This document shows positions 1 to 7,782 of a stretch of DNA of 20,484 nt, piece after piece. The notes below the pieces were generated by a model. That model made no database searches, was not told the origin of the DNA, and saw nothing but the letters and a program-made list of their open reading frames with translations. Every line of letters begins with the position of its first letter. The stretch's first letter is position 1. Origin of the DNA: an uncultured Bacillota bacterium (lineage in GTDB: Bacteria; Bacillota_I; Bacilli_A; RF39; UBA660); contig CAMENK010000004.1 in NCBI GenBank assembly GCA_945928335.1, forward strand, positions 1-20,484, given 5' to 3'. Position numbers and translations under genes: made by a program.

Positions 1-1113
1 TACGTTGTTTATTTTATTTCCATTAGGTGTTAGCCAGTAAGCTGTTGTATATTTAACCATACCTCCAGTTGATAAATTTGATGTTTCTTGTACTGTTCCT
101 TTTCCATAACTAGTCGTTCCAATAGTTGTTATTCCATAACTTTCTTTTAGAGCACATGTAAGTATTTCTGAAGCGGAAGCACTCGCCCCATTTATTAAGA
201 CTGCTATTTTATAGTCTCTTTTAGTTTTAGTATCATCTGTATAGAATGTTGTACCATTTTTATTTTCTAAACCATATATATTTTTTCCTTTTTCTATAAA
301 TAATTCAGCTATTTCTACAGCACTATTTAAATAACCTCCACCATTATTTCTAACATCTATAATTAAGCTTTTAATTCCTTCATTTTCTAATGATTCAAGA
401 GCATTCTTAAATTGATTATATGTTGTATTTGAAAAAGTATCAATTTTTATATATCCTACTCCATCAAAATTTTCTTTTGAAACAGAAGGAACATTTACAT
501 TACTAATATTTAATGTTTTAGTTATAGTTATTCCAGCTCTTAAAAAACTTATTTCTATTGAACTGCTTTTAGAATTTTTAATCATACTAGATACTTCTGC
601 TGCTGATTTTGAAGTTATATCTTCACCATTTACTTTAACTATTATATCTCCGGCTTCAACACCAGCTTTTTGTGCTGGTCCTCCTTCAAAGACTGTTATA
701 ACTAATATTCCATTTTCTACTTTTGTGATTTCTACGCCTATACCAGTATATTCACCATTTAGTCTATCTGTTAAATCTTCAGTTGCTTCTTCGTCTATAT
801 AACTTGTATAAGGATCTCCTAAGTATTGATACATACCTTGTATTGCTGCATCAACTAGTTTAGATTCATCAACTTTCTCTACATAACCATTTATTATATT
901 ATTATATGCACCATTTAATTCATCTAAGTATATATTGCTCGATGCATTTGTGGAATTCTCATCTTCTTTATAATTTTTATATACAATCACCCCTGTTGCT
1001 ACTCCAACAACTAAACTAGTCATAATTATAATTACAATTACTTCTAGTAAATTAAAAGATGCATTTCTTTCATTCTTTTTCATTTTAACATTTGTTTCAT
1101 TCTTCTTTTTCAT
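1..1113 (-). CDS. S41-family C-terminal processing peptidase (CtpA/CtpB type), 3' end cut by window edge
   Basis: This is a membrane-anchored serine protease of family S41, the group that cleaves exported proteins near their C termini. The visible 371 residues start with a Lys/Asn-rich cytoplasmic stretch, one membrane segment at about 23-45, then an extracytoplasmic helix region, a PDZ domain at roughly 115-205 and the protease core. The catalytic residues are recognisable: the Ser in NGASASASE (S313), the Lys in YGKGTVQ (K338, the family's 25-residue spacing) and Q342. The open frame continues through base 1, so the C terminus is missing. The ATG at 1113 follows AGGTG about 10 bases upstream. 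An extended -10 promoter lies just upstream and the preceding gene is decayed, so it is probably transcribed alone. Substrate unknown; the family call is firm. Confidence 0.93.
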   Translation of the reverse strand, partial: MKKKNETNVKMKKNERNASFNLLEVIVIIIMTSLVVGVATGVIVYKNYKEDENSTNASSNIYLDELNGAYNNIINGYVEKVDESKLVDAAIQGMYQYLGDPYTSYIDEEATEDLTDRLNGEYTGIGVEITKVENGILVITVFEGGPAQKAGVEAGDIIVKVNGEDITSKSAAEVSSMIKNSKSSSIEISFLRAGITITKTLNISNVNVPSVSKENFDGVGYIKIDTFSNTTYNQFKNALESLENEGIKSLIIDVRNNGGGYLNSAVEIAELFIEKGKNIYGLENKNGTTFYTDDTKTKRDYKIAVLINGASASASEILTCALKESYGITTIGTTSYGKGTVQETSNLSTGGMVKYTTAYWLTPNGNKINNV

Positions 1114-1139
1114 TTAGTATCACACCTATTCTTATAAAT

Positions 1140-1148
1140 ATAATACCA
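1140..1148 (-). promoter_or_regulatory. Extended -10 promoter of the S41 protease gene
   Basis: The minus strand reads TGG followed by TATTAT, an extended -10 box (TGn-TATAAT type), about 27 bases upstream of the protease ATG. The -35 region 17 bases further up is TTTAAT, a weak match, which is usual for extended -10 promoters. Assigned by eye; the AT-rich context makes chance matches common. Confidence 0.45.
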
Positions 1149-1202
1149 TAAATGAAATTTTAATTAAATAGCTATTCTTGATTTCACAAAAATTTTACTT
1201 TT

Positions 1203-2164
1203 TTATAATTTAATATTATTTTCAATAAATTCAGTTCTTAATTCATCCATGGATTTTTTTATTTTCTCTAAATTTTCTATGTCACTTGGTGTTAAATCTA
1301 TATAAGATAAACTAATCTCATAATCTTGATTTAGATTGTTATTTAATTTACTTAATTTAGATATAAATTTTGGATCTTTTTTATACTCATTATACATATA
1401 TATTGATAGCATAGTCCCAAATATATATATAAATTCAAAATATATATCTACCTTAGAGTTTTCTTCTAATTTTATTTTTTTTATGAGTTCATAATAGCCG
1501 GTTTCATTTTCACTTGGAAATATTTTTTTAAAACTATCAGATGTAATAGTTCCAGTTAACTTATGTATGTATAGTGCAGTTAAGTTTCCTATAATTTTTT
1601 CAATTTTAGATAGGGTATCTTTTGATCTTATCATTATAGGATATATATTATTAACATAACCATTTTCTTTTAGATATTCTATACTTATATATTCACTAAA
1701 AAGTGATAATGCTTCACTAAAATTATGGCTATTTTCAGTATTATTTTTATTTTGGTTTGAGTAGTGCACAGCTTCATGAACTAAAAGTGGAACGTCTATA
1801 TTTAATCCAGATAATGTTGTTGTTACATATTTTTCTTTCCCATCATAAGTTCTACCTATTATATTTTTTCTTAGTGAATTATTGTCATTTAATCTATATT
1901 ATTTGGGTTAACCTGAATTATCTTTATTCTTCCATTATTATTTAGTTCTGAGGTGTTTAAGTTTATTCCTAGCTTATTTATTATTTCTTGTGATAATTTA
2001 AATGTTTCCTCTGGACTTATTTTATTTATATTTTCAAAAACTTTTTCGTCTATTCCACTATTTAATAATTCTTAAATATATAATCTTAGATATTGAGTTA
2101 TTTTATAAAATTTCTATGTTTTTATATAGAAAACTATCTGTATTAACTTGCATATTTTTTTCAT
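1203..2164 (-). pseudogene. Decayed HEXXH zinc metallopeptidase (gluzincin-like)
   Basis: A roughly 320-codon gene can be followed from an ATG at 2164 to the stop at 1203, but it is broken three times: TAG at 2114-2116, TAA at 2072-2074, and a frameshift near 1889-1891, where the first frame ends in GAT-TAA and the downstream frame continues coherently as LNDNNSLRKNIIGRTYDG. Across the breaks the translation stays protein-like (for example ENINKISPEETFKLSQEI). Bases 1764-1778 encode HEAVH, a zinc-protease HEXXH motif, followed by FSEALSLFSEY, where a Glu could be the third zinc ligand. The longest intact stretch, 188 codons from a GTG at 1769, would begin inside the HEXXH motif and lose its first His and Glu, so it cannot be an active protease. 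The exact family is not recognised. Assembly errors could produce some of the breaks, but three make true decay more likely. Confidence 0.75.
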
Positions 2165-2179
2165 CTACTTTCTATCTCA

Positions 2180-2208
2180 ATTATATAATTTTAAATTTTA
2201 TGAGTAAA
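2180..2208 (-). promoter_or_regulatory. Possible promoter of the decayed metallopeptidase
   Basis: TATAAT (2180-2185) lies exactly 17 bases from TTTACT (2203-2208), a 4-of-6 match to the -35 consensus. The -35 box overlaps the T-run of the rplQ terminator, so this unit would start right at the end of the ribosomal operon. The ATG at 2164 would leave only a short leader. Assigned by eye in AT-rich DNA. Confidence 0.4.
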
Positions 2209-2234
2209 TAAAAAACTCTAGATTTCTCTAGAGT
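2207..2234 (-). terminator. Intrinsic terminator ending the ribosomal superoperon
   Basis: Read on the minus strand, an 8-base-pair stem ACTCTAGA/TCTAGAGT closes a GAAA tetraloop and is followed by TTTTTATTT. It begins five bases after the rplQ stop codon, so it marks the 3' end of the S10-spc-alpha transcript. The GNRA-type loop adds stability to an otherwise AT-containing stem. Confidence 0.9.
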
Positions 2235-2239
2235 GATAA

Positions 2240-2581
2240 TTAAACTAATTCTAGACTTACTATTAAAGCGTCGTCTCCTCTTCTTTCATTTAATTTAATT
2301 ATTCTTGTATAGCCACCTAATCTATCAGCATATTTTGGAGCTAATTCATCAAATAATTTTTTAACAGCTTCAGTATCATTTTCTAAAAAGGCTAATGCTT
2401 GTCTTCTTGAATTTAAATCTCCTTTTTTAGCATAAGTTATCATTTTGTCTACAAATTTTTTAACTTCTTTTGCTCTTTCATCTGTTGTTTCAACACGGCC
2501 ATTCATTATAACAGTTTTTGTTAAACCAGAAAGGATACTTCTTCTTTTTTTAGTATCTCTATTTAATTTTCTATATGCCAT
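2240..2581 (-). CDS. rplQ: 50S ribosomal protein L17
   Basis: L17 is a large-subunit protein bound near the exit-tunnel side of 23S rRNA. The 113-residue product opens with MAYRKLNRDTKKRRSIL, close to the family's Arg/Lys-rich start that contacts rRNA, and ends with GGYTRIIKLNERRGDDA, the family's C-terminal signature. Length is slightly under the roughly 120 residues of Bacillus L17. The ATG follows AGGAGG at good spacing, nine bases after the rpoA stop. It is the last gene of the operon, as in most Firmicutes, and a strong terminator sits five bases beyond its stop. Confidence 0.98.
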   Translation of the reverse strand: MAYRKLNRDTKKRRSILSGLTKTVIMNGRVETTDERAKEVKKFVDKMITYAKKGDLNSRRQALAFLENDTEAVKKLFDELAPKYADRLGGYTRIIKLNERRGDDALIVSLELV

Positions 2582-2590
2582 AAGTACCTC

Positions 2591-3541
2591 CTATTCTTCG
2601 TCACGGAACTTAAGTCCCATTTCTTTTATTTTATCCATTACTTCTTTTAATGATTTTTTACCTAAGTTTCTGATTTTCATCATTTCAGATTCAGTTAGTG
2701 ATGTTAAGTCTTGAAGAGTATGATGTCCAGCTCTTTTTAAACAATTATAAGCTCTTACAGATAGATCTAATTCTTCTATAGGTGTCTCTAAAGTTTTTTG
2801 AATTGGATCTTCTTCTTTATCTGCAAGTAATCCTGTCATATCAGCTATTTTGTTTATTTTAGTTAATATGTCAAAATGTTCTATTAGTATTCTGCTTGAT
2901 AAAGCCATTGCCTCTTGTGGAGTCATAGAACCATTAGTATATACTTCCATTATTAGTTTGTCATAGTTTTCACTTTGACCAACACGCGCTGGTTCAACTT
3001 CATAGCTTACTCTTTCAATAGGACTATAAAGTGAGTCAACTGGTATTACTCCTACTGGAACATTTTTCATTTCTTTTCTATTTATTTTAGCATCAACATA
3101 TCCACGGCCATTTCCAATTGTTATTTCCATGTCAAGGCTTCCACCTTTTGCTAATGTTGCAATTACTAAGTCTTTATTTACTATTTCAACATCGGCATCT
3201 GGAGTTATATCGTTAGCAGTTACTTCTCCCTCTTTATTCACTTTTAGATATAAAGTTTTATCCTCATCTACAAAGTTTTTAACTACTAATTTTTTCATGT
3301 TTAATACTATTTCAGTTACATCTTCAACAACTCCATCAATCTTTTGGAATTCATGAAGTACACCTTCAATTTTAATGCTTTTTACAGCACTACCTGGTAG
3401 ATGTGATAACATTACTCTTCTTAATGCATTTCCAATCGTTGTACCAAATCCTCTTTCTAAAGGTTCAAGTACAAATTTTGCATAAAAGTTATTTTCATTA
3501 TATTCTACAACTTTATAATCTGGTTTTTCAAATCTTAACAT
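2591..3541 (-). CDS. rpoA: DNA-directed RNA polymerase alpha subunit
   Basis: The alpha subunit dimerises to nucleate RNA polymerase assembly, and its C-terminal domain touches UP-element DNA and activators. Residues 1-228 form the assembly domain, with the signature GFGTTIGNALRRVMLS at 31-46. A flexible acidic linker (about 229-250) leads to the C-terminal domain (251-312), where RAYNCLKRAG (263-272) and RNLGKKS (291-297) carry the DNA-contacting residues. At 316 residues the length is normal. It sits directly between rpsK and rplQ; rpsD, which precedes rpoA in many other bacteria, is absent here, as in Bacillus. The start follows AAAGGGG. Confidence 0.99.
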   Translation of the reverse strand: MLRFEKPDYKVVEYNENNFYAKFVLEPLERGFGTTIGNALRRVMLSHLPGSAVKSIKIEGVLHEFQKIDGVVEDVTEIVLNMKKLVVKNFVDEDKTLYLKVNKEGEVTANDITPDADVEIVNKDLVIATLAKGGSLDMEITIGNGRGYVDAKINRKEMKNVPVGVIPVDSLYSPIERVSYEVEPARVGQSENYDKLIMEVYTNGSMTPQEAMALSSRILIEHFDILTKINKIADMTGLLADKEEDPIQKTLETPIEELDLSVRAYNCLKRAGHHTLQDLTSLTESEMMKIRNLGKKSLKEVMDKIKEMGLKFRDEE

Positions 3542-3556
3542 AATATTTCCCCTTTC

Positions 3557-3940
3557 CTAAACACGTCTTCTCTTAGGTGGTCTACATCCATTATGTGGTA
3601 TTGGTGTTACATCTGTGATTGAAGTTATTTCAAGTCCTGCAGTTTGTAAAGAACGAATTGCAGTTTCACGTCCTCCACCAATTCCTTTTACGTATACGCT
3701 TACTTTTCTAAGTCCCATGTCATATGCAACTTTTCCTGCTGCTTCAGCTGATTGTCCTGCAGCAAATGGAGTCTTCTTTTTACTTCCTTTGTATCCAATT
3801 GATCCTGAAGAAGCCCAGCTTATAACTCCACCGTTTTCGTCAGTAATTGTTACTATTGTGTTATTATAAGTTGTATGAATATGTGCTTCACCAACAGTAA
3901 CGTCCTTCTTGACTTTTCTTTTTCTTCTATTATATGCCAT
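3557..3940 (-). CDS. rpsK: 30S ribosomal protein S11
   Basis: S11 lies on the platform of the small subunit near the mRNA exit and the Shine-Dalgarno helix. The 127-residue product has the expected core: GEAHIHTTYNNTIVTITD near the N terminus, WASSGSIGYKGSKKKTPFAA in the middle, and VKGIGGGRETAIRSL followed by the C-terminal TPIPHNGCRPPKRRRV, which reaches into rRNA. The N terminus is short and Lys/Arg-rich (MAYNRRKRKVKK). The ATG follows GGAGG by eight bases. The gene lies 12 bases after rpsM and 15 bases before rpoA. Confidence 0.99.
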   Translation of the reverse strand: MAYNRRKRKVKKDVTVGEAHIHTTYNNTIVTITDENGGVISWASSGSIGYKGSKKKTPFAAGQSAEAAGKVAYDMGLRKVSVYVKGIGGGRETAIRSLQTAGLEITSITDVTPIPHNGCRPPKRRRV

Positions 3941-3952
3941 TACATTAACCTC

Positions 3953-4318
3953 CTATTTTTTCTTATTAGCTATTGTTTTAGCTTTACCTTTACGAGTTCT
4001 AGCATTTCTACTAGTTCTTTGTCCTCTTACTGGAAGACCTTTTTTATGTCTAGTACCTTGATATGAGTTGATTTCCATTTTTGTTTTAATGTTCATTTCA
4101 ACTTCACGTTTTAAATCTCCGACTAAAACATATTCATCGCATGCTTTTCTTAAGTCATTGATTTGATCGTTTGTTAAGTCTTTTACTCTAATATCTTCAC
4201 TTACACCAGCTGTCTCACAAATTTTCTTTGCACGGCTTGGTCCAATACCATAGATATAAGTTAAACCGATAACAACTCTTTTTTCTTTTGGTAAATCAAT
4301 ATTTTTAATACGTGCCAT
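3953..4318 (-). CDS. rpsM: 30S ribosomal protein S13
   Basis: S13 sits in the head of the small subunit, contacts the P-site tRNA through its basic tail, and forms the B1 bridges with the large subunit. The 121-residue protein begins MARIKNIDLPKEKRVVIGLT and contains the helix-hairpin-helix segment YIYGIGPSRAKKIC. The conserved C-terminal part reads GLPVRGQRTSRNARTRKGK before a short Lys-rich end. Length and order match the family throughout. The ATG is preceded by AGGAGG. rpmJ ends 12 bases upstream and rpsK starts 12 bases downstream, so the three are translated as a tight block. Confidence 0.99.
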   Translation of the reverse strand: MARIKNIDLPKEKRVVIGLTYIYGIGPSRAKKICETAGVSEDIRVKDLTNDQINDLRKACDEYVLVGDLKREVEMNIKTKMEINSYQGTRHKKGLPVRGQRTSRNARTRKGKAKTIANKKK

Positions 4319-4330
4319 TATTTCCTCCTA

Positions 4331-4444
4331 TTAACCTTGTCTTTGTTTGTGTTTTGGATTTTCACAAATTACCATGACTTTTCCTTTTCTTTTAATTACC
4401 TTGCATTTGTCGCATATTGGTTTTACTGATGGTCTTACTTTCAT
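4331..4444 (-). CDS. rpmJ: 50S ribosomal protein L36, zinc form
   Basis: This 37-codon gene fills the space between infA and rpsM, its standard position. The product starts MKVRPSVKPICDKCKVIKRK and ends NPKHKQRQG. C11, C14, C27 and H32 form the zinc ribbon of the Cys-plus form of L36, a small protein that binds 23S rRNA beneath the L7/L12 stalk region. Because this is the zinc form, a second zinc-free copy may exist elsewhere for zinc starvation, though none is in this window. The ATG at 4444 is preceded by GGAGG seven bases upstream, and the stop is TAA at 4331-4333. Confidence 0.97.
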   Translation of the reverse strand: MKVRPSVKPICDKCKVIKRKGKVMVICENPKHKQRQG

Positions 4445-4457
4445 TTTAATACCTCCA

Positions 4458-4673
4458 TTATTTTCTATATATTATACGCCCACGTGTTAAATCACAAATT
4501 GGAATTTCTAGTAATACTGTATCACCTGGAAAGATACGGATTAGGTTTTGACGCATTTTTCCAGAAACGCGAGCTTCTACAATATGACCGTTTTCTAATT
4601 TTACTTTGAAGTCCCCTCCTGGGATTATTTCTAGTACTTTTCCTTCAGTTTCAATGTATCCATCTTTTGCCAT
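4458..4673 (-). CDS. infA: Translation initiation factor IF-1
   Basis: IF-1 is an OB-fold protein that occupies the A site of the 30S subunit during initiation and helps IF-2 and IF-3. The 71-residue product has the full S1-like fold: MAKDGYIETEGKVLE, then LENGHIVEARVSGKMR, IRIFPGDTV and the C-terminal DLTRGRIIYRK. Position 59 is Cys where a Tyr is usual before DLTRGRI, a mild change. The Shine-Dalgarno sequence AGGAG lies within the last codons of map, so the two genes are probably translationally coupled. It is followed by rpmJ, the standard Firmicutes order. Confidence 0.98.
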   Translation of the reverse strand: MAKDGYIETEGKVLEIIPGGDFKVKLENGHIVEARVSGKMRQNLIRIFPGDTVLLEIPICDLTRGRIIYRK

Positions 4674-4677
4674 AAAA

Positions 4678-5424
4678 TCACTCTCCTGTCAGTATTTTGT
4701 AGCCATCTTTTGTAACTACAATTGTATGTTCATAATGTGCTGCTGGTGAGCCGTCTTGAGTTATAATTGTCCAGTCATCATCAAGCAACCATACTTTTCT
4801 ACCTTTTAAACTAAACATTGGCTCGATAGCTAGTGTCATTCCTTCTTTTAGTATGAGTTCACTTTCATTGTTGCTATAATTTGGAATATATGGGTCTTCA
4901 TGCATATCAGTTCCTATTCCATGTCCAGTAAGTTCTCTTATAACACCATATCCATGCTCTTTAGCAACGCTTTCAACTGCTTTGCATATTTCATTTAGTT
5001 TTATACCAGGTTTTATTACACTTAATCCTTTATATAAGGCTTCTTTAGTGTATTTCATTAATTCACTCACTTCGTTAGAAATGTTTCCAACTTTGTAAGT
5101 TCTTGCTGTATCCCCATGATAGCCTTTATAGCAGGCCCCTACATCTATTGATATTATATCACCATTTTTAAGTTTTCTATTACTAGGTATGCCATGCACT
5201 ACTTCTTCATTTATTGAAGTACAAATACTTGCTGGATATCCTTCATAATTTAAGAATGATGGTGTACAGCCTTTTTCTCTTATAAATTTTTCAGCGATTT
5301 GATCTAGCTCTTTTGTAGTTATGCCAGCTTTTACTTTTGTTTCCATAAGTTCAAGTAGTTCATAACATACTTTGCCAGCATAACTCATTAGGCTAATTTC
5401 ACTTTCAGTTTTAGTACTAACCAT
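4678..5424 (-). CDS. map: Methionine aminopeptidase, type I
   Basis: This cytosolic metalloenzyme removes the initiator Met from nascent proteins whose second residue is small. The 248-residue pita-bread fold carries all five metal ligands: D94 (SIDVG), D105 (HGDTART), H168 (TGHGIG), E201 (AIEPM) and E232 (HYEHT). The two catalytic histidines are also present, H77 (VVHGIP) and H175 (DMHEDP). There is no N-terminal zinc-finger extension. The ATG overlaps the last eight bases of adk and follows AGGAG by six bases, which suggests translational coupling. It ends in TGA, useful evidence that TGA is a stop codon in this organism. Confidence 0.98.
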   Translation of the reverse strand: MVSTKTESEISLMSYAGKVCYELLELMETKVKAGITTKELDQIAEKFIREKGCTPSFLNYEGYPASICTSINEEVVHGIPSNRKLKNGDIISIDVGACYKGYHGDTARTYKVGNISNEVSELMKYTKEALYKGLSVIKPGIKLNEICKAVESVAKEHGYGVIRELTGHGIGTDMHEDPYIPNYSNNESELILKEGMTLAIEPMFSLKGRKVWLLDDDWTIITQDGSPAAHYEHTIVVTKDGYKILTGE

Positions 5425-6076
5425 TATTTACTCCTAAAATATTTTCAATAACTTTAAGTGTTTCTTCAGGACTTTTAGATCCATCTATTTCAATAAGTTT
5501 TCCTAAACTTTTATAATATTCTATAACTGGTTTCGTTTCAGTCATATATACATTATATCTTGTAGCATATGCTTCCTCCGTGTCATCTACTCTAGAAATA
5601 AGTGGTGTATTACAGTCATCACAGATTCCTTCAGTTTTTGGCATTGTATCAGGAAGATATTTATTATAACTTTTTTTACATTTAGGACAATTTAGACGTC
5701 CTAATATTCTTTTAAGTCCTGTTTCTTTTGAAATGTTAATAAATATTACTTTATCCACATTTAAATTGAATTTTTCTAGAATATGTTCATAATCATGTGC
5801 TTGATTTATTTTTCTAGGATAACCATCTAACATGAATGGTACACTAAGGTCTAAACTTTTTAATTTTGTTTCAATTAGTTTGGCCATTAAAGTGTCATTA
5901 ACCATTTCACCTTTATTGATTATTTCTTCTACTTTTTTACCGATTTCAGTTTGTAAACTAACTTGTTCTCTTAATACATCCCCAGCACTTATATGATTGA
6001 AACCATATTTTTCTTTTAATAATGAACTATATGTTCCCTTTCCTGCTGCTGGTGGTGCGATCCAAATTATGTTCAA
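5417..6076 (-). CDS. adk: Adenylate kinase, Cys4 LID type, unusual P-loop
   Basis: Adenylate kinase interconverts ATP plus AMP with two ADP and so sets the energy charge. Most family marks are present: DGYPRKINQA at 84-93 near the AMP site, a LID domain with four cysteines (C130, C133, C152, C155) that would bind zinc as in Gram-positive enzymes, and RVDDTEEAYATR at 162-173. The P-loop is odd: residues 7-15 read APPAAGKGT where the family normally has GxPGAGKGT, so two glycines are alanines. The start is TTG at 6076, supported by AGGAGG eight bases upstream; the nearby GTG is out of frame and closed by TGA. It overlaps map by eight bases and starts five bases after secY. Length, 219, is normal. 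Confidence 0.95.
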   Translation of the reverse strand: MNIIWIAPPAAGKGTYSSLLKEKYGFNHISAGDVLREQVSLQTEIGKKVEEIINKGEMVNDTLMAKLIETKLKSLDLSVPFMLDGYPRKINQAHDYEHILEKFNLNVDKVIFINISKETGLKRILGRLNCPKCKKSYNKYLPDTMPKTEGICDDCNTPLISRVDDTEEAYATRYNVYMTETKPVIEYYKSLGKLIEIDGSKSPEETLKVIENILGVNNG

Positions 6077-6081
6077 TTCAC

Positions 6082-7338
6082 TTACCTCCTATAAGCACGA
6101 CTTGCTACTGAACTTTCTAGTTGTTTATATAATTCTAATATTACTCCTACAACAATTAGTATACTTGTTCCACCAAGAGATACTATACTAGGCATATTTG
6201 AGATCCAACTAAATACAATTGGAATAGCAGCAATTATTGCAATGAAAATTGCTCCTAAGAATGTTATTTTTGATAATATTTTTGATATATATTTAGTAGT
6301 TTCTGTTCCTGGTCTTACTCCTGGAATGTAACCATTTTGTTTATTTAGATTTTTTGATATATCTTCAGGATTAACAGCCGCTACAAATGTGTATCCATAA
6401 GTAAATGCTATTATTAGAAGTATATATACTATAAATCCAACTGGAGTTGTTGTTGTTAAATATTTTGTTATGAAAGATTTAAATCCTTCTGATTTTATAA
6501 AGTATGTTAGAGTTGTTGGTATAGCTAGAACTGCTGATGCGAATATTACTGGCATAACTCCGGCTGAATTTATTCTTAATGGTAAGAATGATTGGTTAGC
6601 CTTATATGCTCCTGCACTTCTATTTGAATATTGTATAGGTATTCTTCTTTCAGCTTCTTGAACATATATTACTCCAACAATTATTCCAATATACAATAAT
6701 ATAAATATTACAAATGATAATATTCCTACATATGTATTTGTGTTATTAACTACTAGGTTTTTAAATGCTTCAATCATCATTCCTGGTACTGTATTTATAA
6801 TACCAGCCATTATGATAAGGCTTATTCCATTACCAATACCTTTGTTAGTTATTTGATCGCCTAACCAAAGTAAGAATGCTGTTCCTGCTGTTAATATTAA
6901 ACTAATTTTAACATATTGTAGAGGATCTGCTGTTTTACCCATAAACATTAATGAATAGATATATCCTTCAACTAGTGCAAAACCTATACCTAAGTATCTG
7001 TTTATTTTGTTTATTTTTGTTCTTCCAGCTTCTCCCATTTCTTTTAAATCTTGAAAATATGTTATACCCATTATATCCATTTGTAATACTTGTAATATAA
7101 TAGAAGCAGTTATGTATGGTGTTACACCTAATGCAAATATACTAAATCTTTTTAATCCTCCACCACTCATTGCATTTAATAATTCTAAGAATCCTAAGTC
7201 TTTAGTAATTGCTTTCATACCTGGAACTGTTATAGCATTTCCAAGTGCGAATATAAATAATGCTCCTAATGTGTAAAACACTCTTTTCTTTAAATCTTTA
7301 TTAGTTTTTTTGAATATTTGTTTAAATGTTGAGAACAT
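6082..7338 (-). CDS. secY: Protein translocase channel subunit SecY
   Basis: SecY is the pore of the Sec translocon, through which unfolded proteins are exported or inserted into the membrane. The 418-residue protein has about ten hydrophobic segments with short loops. It opens with an amphipathic basic stretch (MFSTFKQIFKKTNKDLKKR), has the ALGVTPYITASIILQ segment of TM2 and the cytosolic loop VQEAERRIPIQY before TM6. The late loop PGVRPGTETTKYI between TM8 and TM9 carries the Arg that contacts SecA or the ribosome. The ATG directly abuts the rplO stop (TAG-ATG), with AGGTGA inside the end of rplO as its Shine-Dalgarno sequence. Confidence 0.98.
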   Translation of the reverse strand: MFSTFKQIFKKTNKDLKKRVFYTLGALFIFALGNAITVPGMKAITKDLGFLELLNAMSGGGLKRFSIFALGVTPYITASIILQVLQMDIMGITYFQDLKEMGEAGRTKINKINRYLGIGFALVEGYIYSLMFMGKTADPLQYVKISLILTAGTAFLLWLGDQITNKGIGNGISLIIMAGIINTVPGMMIEAFKNLVVNNTNTYVGILSFVIFILLYIGIIVGVIYVQEAERRIPIQYSNRSAGAYKANQSFLPLRINSAGVMPVIFASAVLAIPTTLTYFIKSEGFKSFITKYLTTTTPVGFIVYILLIIAFTYGYTFVAAVNPEDISKNLNKQNGYIPGVRPGTETTKYISKILSKITFLGAIFIAIIAAIPIVFSWISNMPSIVSLGGTSILIVVGVILELYKQLESSVASRAYRR

Positions 7339-7782
7339 CTAAATCACCTCAACTTTTCCACCGATACTTTCTATTTTATTGATAGCACTGTTAGTGAATA
7401 AATTAGCTTTTACAGTTAATTTCTTTTCAAGTTTTCCACTTCCTAAGATTTTTATTCCGCTTAATTCTTTTTTCACTAGACCTGCTTCTTTAAGAAGTTC
7501 AGGTGTTACAGTTGTATTATCTTCAAATTTATTTAAATCGCTTACATTTACTACGCTGTATCTAGTAGTAAATCTAGCATTATTGAATCCTCTTCTTGGA
7601 ATTCTTTTATATAGTGGGTTTTGTCCACCTTCAAACCAAGGTTTGATACTTGCTCCTGAACGTGCTTTTTGACCTTTTTCTCCACGTCCACTTGTTTTTC
7701 CTAGTCCACTACCTGGTCCTCTACCTACTATTTTTTTTCTGTGAGTAGATCCAGGATGGTTTTTTAATTCATTTAATTTCAT
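7339..7782 (-). CDS. rplO: 50S ribosomal protein L15
   Basis: L15 is a late-assembling large-subunit protein that threads its extended N terminus into 23S rRNA. That extension is clear: LKNHPGSTHRKKIVGRGPGS, followed by GKTSGRGEKGQKARSG, rich in Gly, Lys and Arg. The middle GGQNPLYKRIPRRGFNN and a globular C-terminal half ending INKIESIGGKVEVI complete the 147 residues. Its start codon shares one base with the rpsE stop (TAATG). The gene that normally lies between rpsE and rplO, rpmD for L30, is therefore absent, and there is no room for it. Confidence 0.98.
   Translation of the reverse strand: MKLNELKNHPGSTHRKKIVGRGPGSGLGKTSGRGEKGQKARSGASIKPWFEGGQNPLYKRIPRRGFNNARFTTRYSVVNVSDLNKFEDNTTVTPELLKEAGLVKKELSGIKILGSGKLEKKLTVKANLFTNSAINKIESIGGKVEVI

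Noticed and set aside
1757..2211. Short plus-strand reading frames over the metallopeptidase remnant
   Set aside because: They are hydrophobic, Ile/Leu/Tyr-rich translations of AT-rich DNA complementary to the decayed minus-strand gene, without ribosome-binding sites or recognisable domains.
4678..4680. Possible mycoplasma-type code (TGA as Trp), given the AT bias and missing L30
   Set aside because: map ends correctly at TGA at its family length, and conserved Trp positions are TGG.
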